From Streptomyces sp. HD (GTDB lineage Bacteria; Actinomycetota; Actinomycetes; Streptomycetales; Streptomycetaceae): a stretch of 64,000 nt of DNA. The stretch is from contig NZ_JAQMYP010000009.1 in NCBI RefSeq assembly GCF_028369295.1, positions 1 to 64,000 of the forward strand, written 5' to 3'. Positions 63,184 through 64,000 of the stretch are shown here, one piece after another. Within the stretch, counting starts at the first letter, position 1, and every line of letters begins with the position of its first letter. The notes below the pieces were generated by a model. The model ran no database searches. It saw nothing but the letters and a program-made list of their open reading frames with translations, and was not told the DNA's origin. The position numbers were made by a program, and so were the translations under genes.

Positions 63184-64000
63184 TCACCCCACCTCGACGC
63201 TCAGCCCCTCCAGCCCCCGGATCACAAAGTTCGGCTTCCGCTCCGGGTCCGCCGCCAACCGCAGTGTCGGGGCCTGCTCCAGCAGTGCCGTCATCGACGC
63301 CGCGAGTTCGATGCGGGCCAGCGGGGCGCCGATGCAGTAGTGGATGCCGGCGCTGAAGGAGATGTGCGGGTTGTCCTTGCGGGTGAGGTCCAGCTTGTCC
63401 GGGTCCTCGAAGACCTCCGGGTCATGGTTGGCGGAGCCGAAGAGCATGGCGATCTCCGCGCCGGGCGGGATCGTCGTGCCGTCGATCTCGATCTCGTCCA
63501 GGACCCAGCGTTCGAAGAGCTGGAGGGGGGTGTCGTAGCGCATCAGTTCCTCGATCGCCGAGGGGATCAGGGAGTGGTCGGCGCGCAGGGCCGACAGTTG
63601 GGCGGGGTTGCGGAACAGGGCCCACCAGCCGTTGACCGTGGCGTTCACCGTGGCCTCGTGGCCGGCGTTGAGGAGGAGGACCGCCGTGGAGATCATCTCC
63701 TGCTCGGTCAGCCGGTCGCCCTCGTCGTGGGCCGCGATCAGGCCGGAGATCAGGTCCTCGCCGGGCTTCTCACGGCGGGCCGCGATCAGCTCGCGCAGAT
63801 AGTCCGAGAACTCCACCGACGCCCGGACCGCCTTGGCCGCCGTCTCCTGCGACGGGTTCAGCTCGTACATCCCGCAGATGTCCGCCGACCAGGGCCGCAA
63901 CTGCGCCCGGTCCGCCTCCGGAATGCCCAGCATCTCGGCGATCACGGCGACGGGCAGCGGCTCCGCGACGTCCGTCAGCAGGTCACCGCCGCCCTTCTCG
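63184..64000 (-). CDS. Cytochrome P450, N-terminus cut by the window edge
   Basis: About 272 C-terminal residues. I-helix LLNAGHEATVN, ExxR in IEELMRYDTP with the later FERWVLDEIEIDGTTIPPG, and the heme loop FSAGIHYCIGAPLARIE. Class I bacterial type needing a ferredoxin. Substrate unknown. Confidence 0.92.
   Translation of the reverse strand, partial: EKGGGDLLTDVAEPLPVAVIAEMLGIPEADRAQLRPWSADICGMYELNPSQETAAKAVRASVEFSDYLRELIAARREKPGEDLISGLIAAHDEGDRLTEQEMISTAVLLLNAGHEATVNATVNGWWALFRNPAQLSALRADHSLIPSAIEELMRYDTPLQLFERWVLDEIEIDGTTIPPGAEIAMLFGSANHDPEVFEDPDKLDLTRKDNPHISFSAGIHYCIGAPLARIELAASMTALLEQAPTLRLAADPERKPNFVIRGLEGLSVEVG

Noticed and set aside
1-64000. tRNA, rRNA or attachment site
   Set aside because: None recognised by eye; a covariance-model search would be needed to exclude small RNAs.

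Overview
This is high-GC actinobacterial DNA, almost certainly Streptomyces. The reasons are strong third-position G/C bias, frequent GTG and TTG starts, two genes carrying the rare TTA codon, an SsgA-like sporulation protein, an Scr1-type XRE/DUF397 pair, and Streptomyces-style order for ask-asd, DUF5063-recR-ybaB and purA. No rRNA, tRNA, CRISPR array or intact insertion sequence was seen. The right edge cuts a P450 gene.

Layout. 0-3 kb: a frameshifted STAS anti-sigma antagonist, a SpoIIE-type phosphatase and a decayed TPR gene with two strong hairpins. 3-9 kb: a large nSTAND1/WD40 protein with its promoter, an orphan UTRA protein and a family 2 glycosyltransferase, ending in a tandem-repeat array. 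9-20.5 kb: ferredoxin-amidohydrolase pair, two-gene permease system, NAD-binding ion-transport-like protein, S9 peptidase, methyltransferase, SURF1, and an ECF sigma factor with its membrane partner. 20.9-23.2 kb: asd-ask, with an internal start for the aspartokinase beta chain.

23.4-35.3 kb is the most unusual part. Two intact NB-ARC/TPR (NLR-like) proteins, an internally deleted third one and a small two-TM protein all carry the same ~20-residue Gly/Ala motif, twice in the membrane protein. The right-hand four of these genes form a tight cassette with an SsgA-like protein and a small XRE protein. The motif looks like a homotypic signalling sequence linking NLRs to a membrane effector. Between the two parts lie a cyclodipeptide synthase (frameshifted exactly at its catalytic motif) and a CYP121-like P450, which match the mycocyclosin locus of Mycobacterium tuberculosis, then a two-component system.

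35.4-50.8 kb is mostly conserved: recR, ybaB, a SLATT protein, hydrolases, a Ser/Thr kinase beside a phosphate-binding-type lipoprotein-like gene broken by a 38-bp palindromic element, a MarR/DJ-1 pair with a clear operator, an aminotransferase, and a GntR/glycosyltransferase pair. 50.8-56.5 kb is accessory: toxin-antitoxin pair, primase-like and winged-helix proteins, XRE/DUF397 pair, secreted ricin-type lectin and a CDP-alcohol phosphotransferase in a lower-GC patch. 56.5-64 kb: purA, a DAG-kinase-like gene, GbsR-controlled ABC exporter, Uma2 nuclease and a partial P450.
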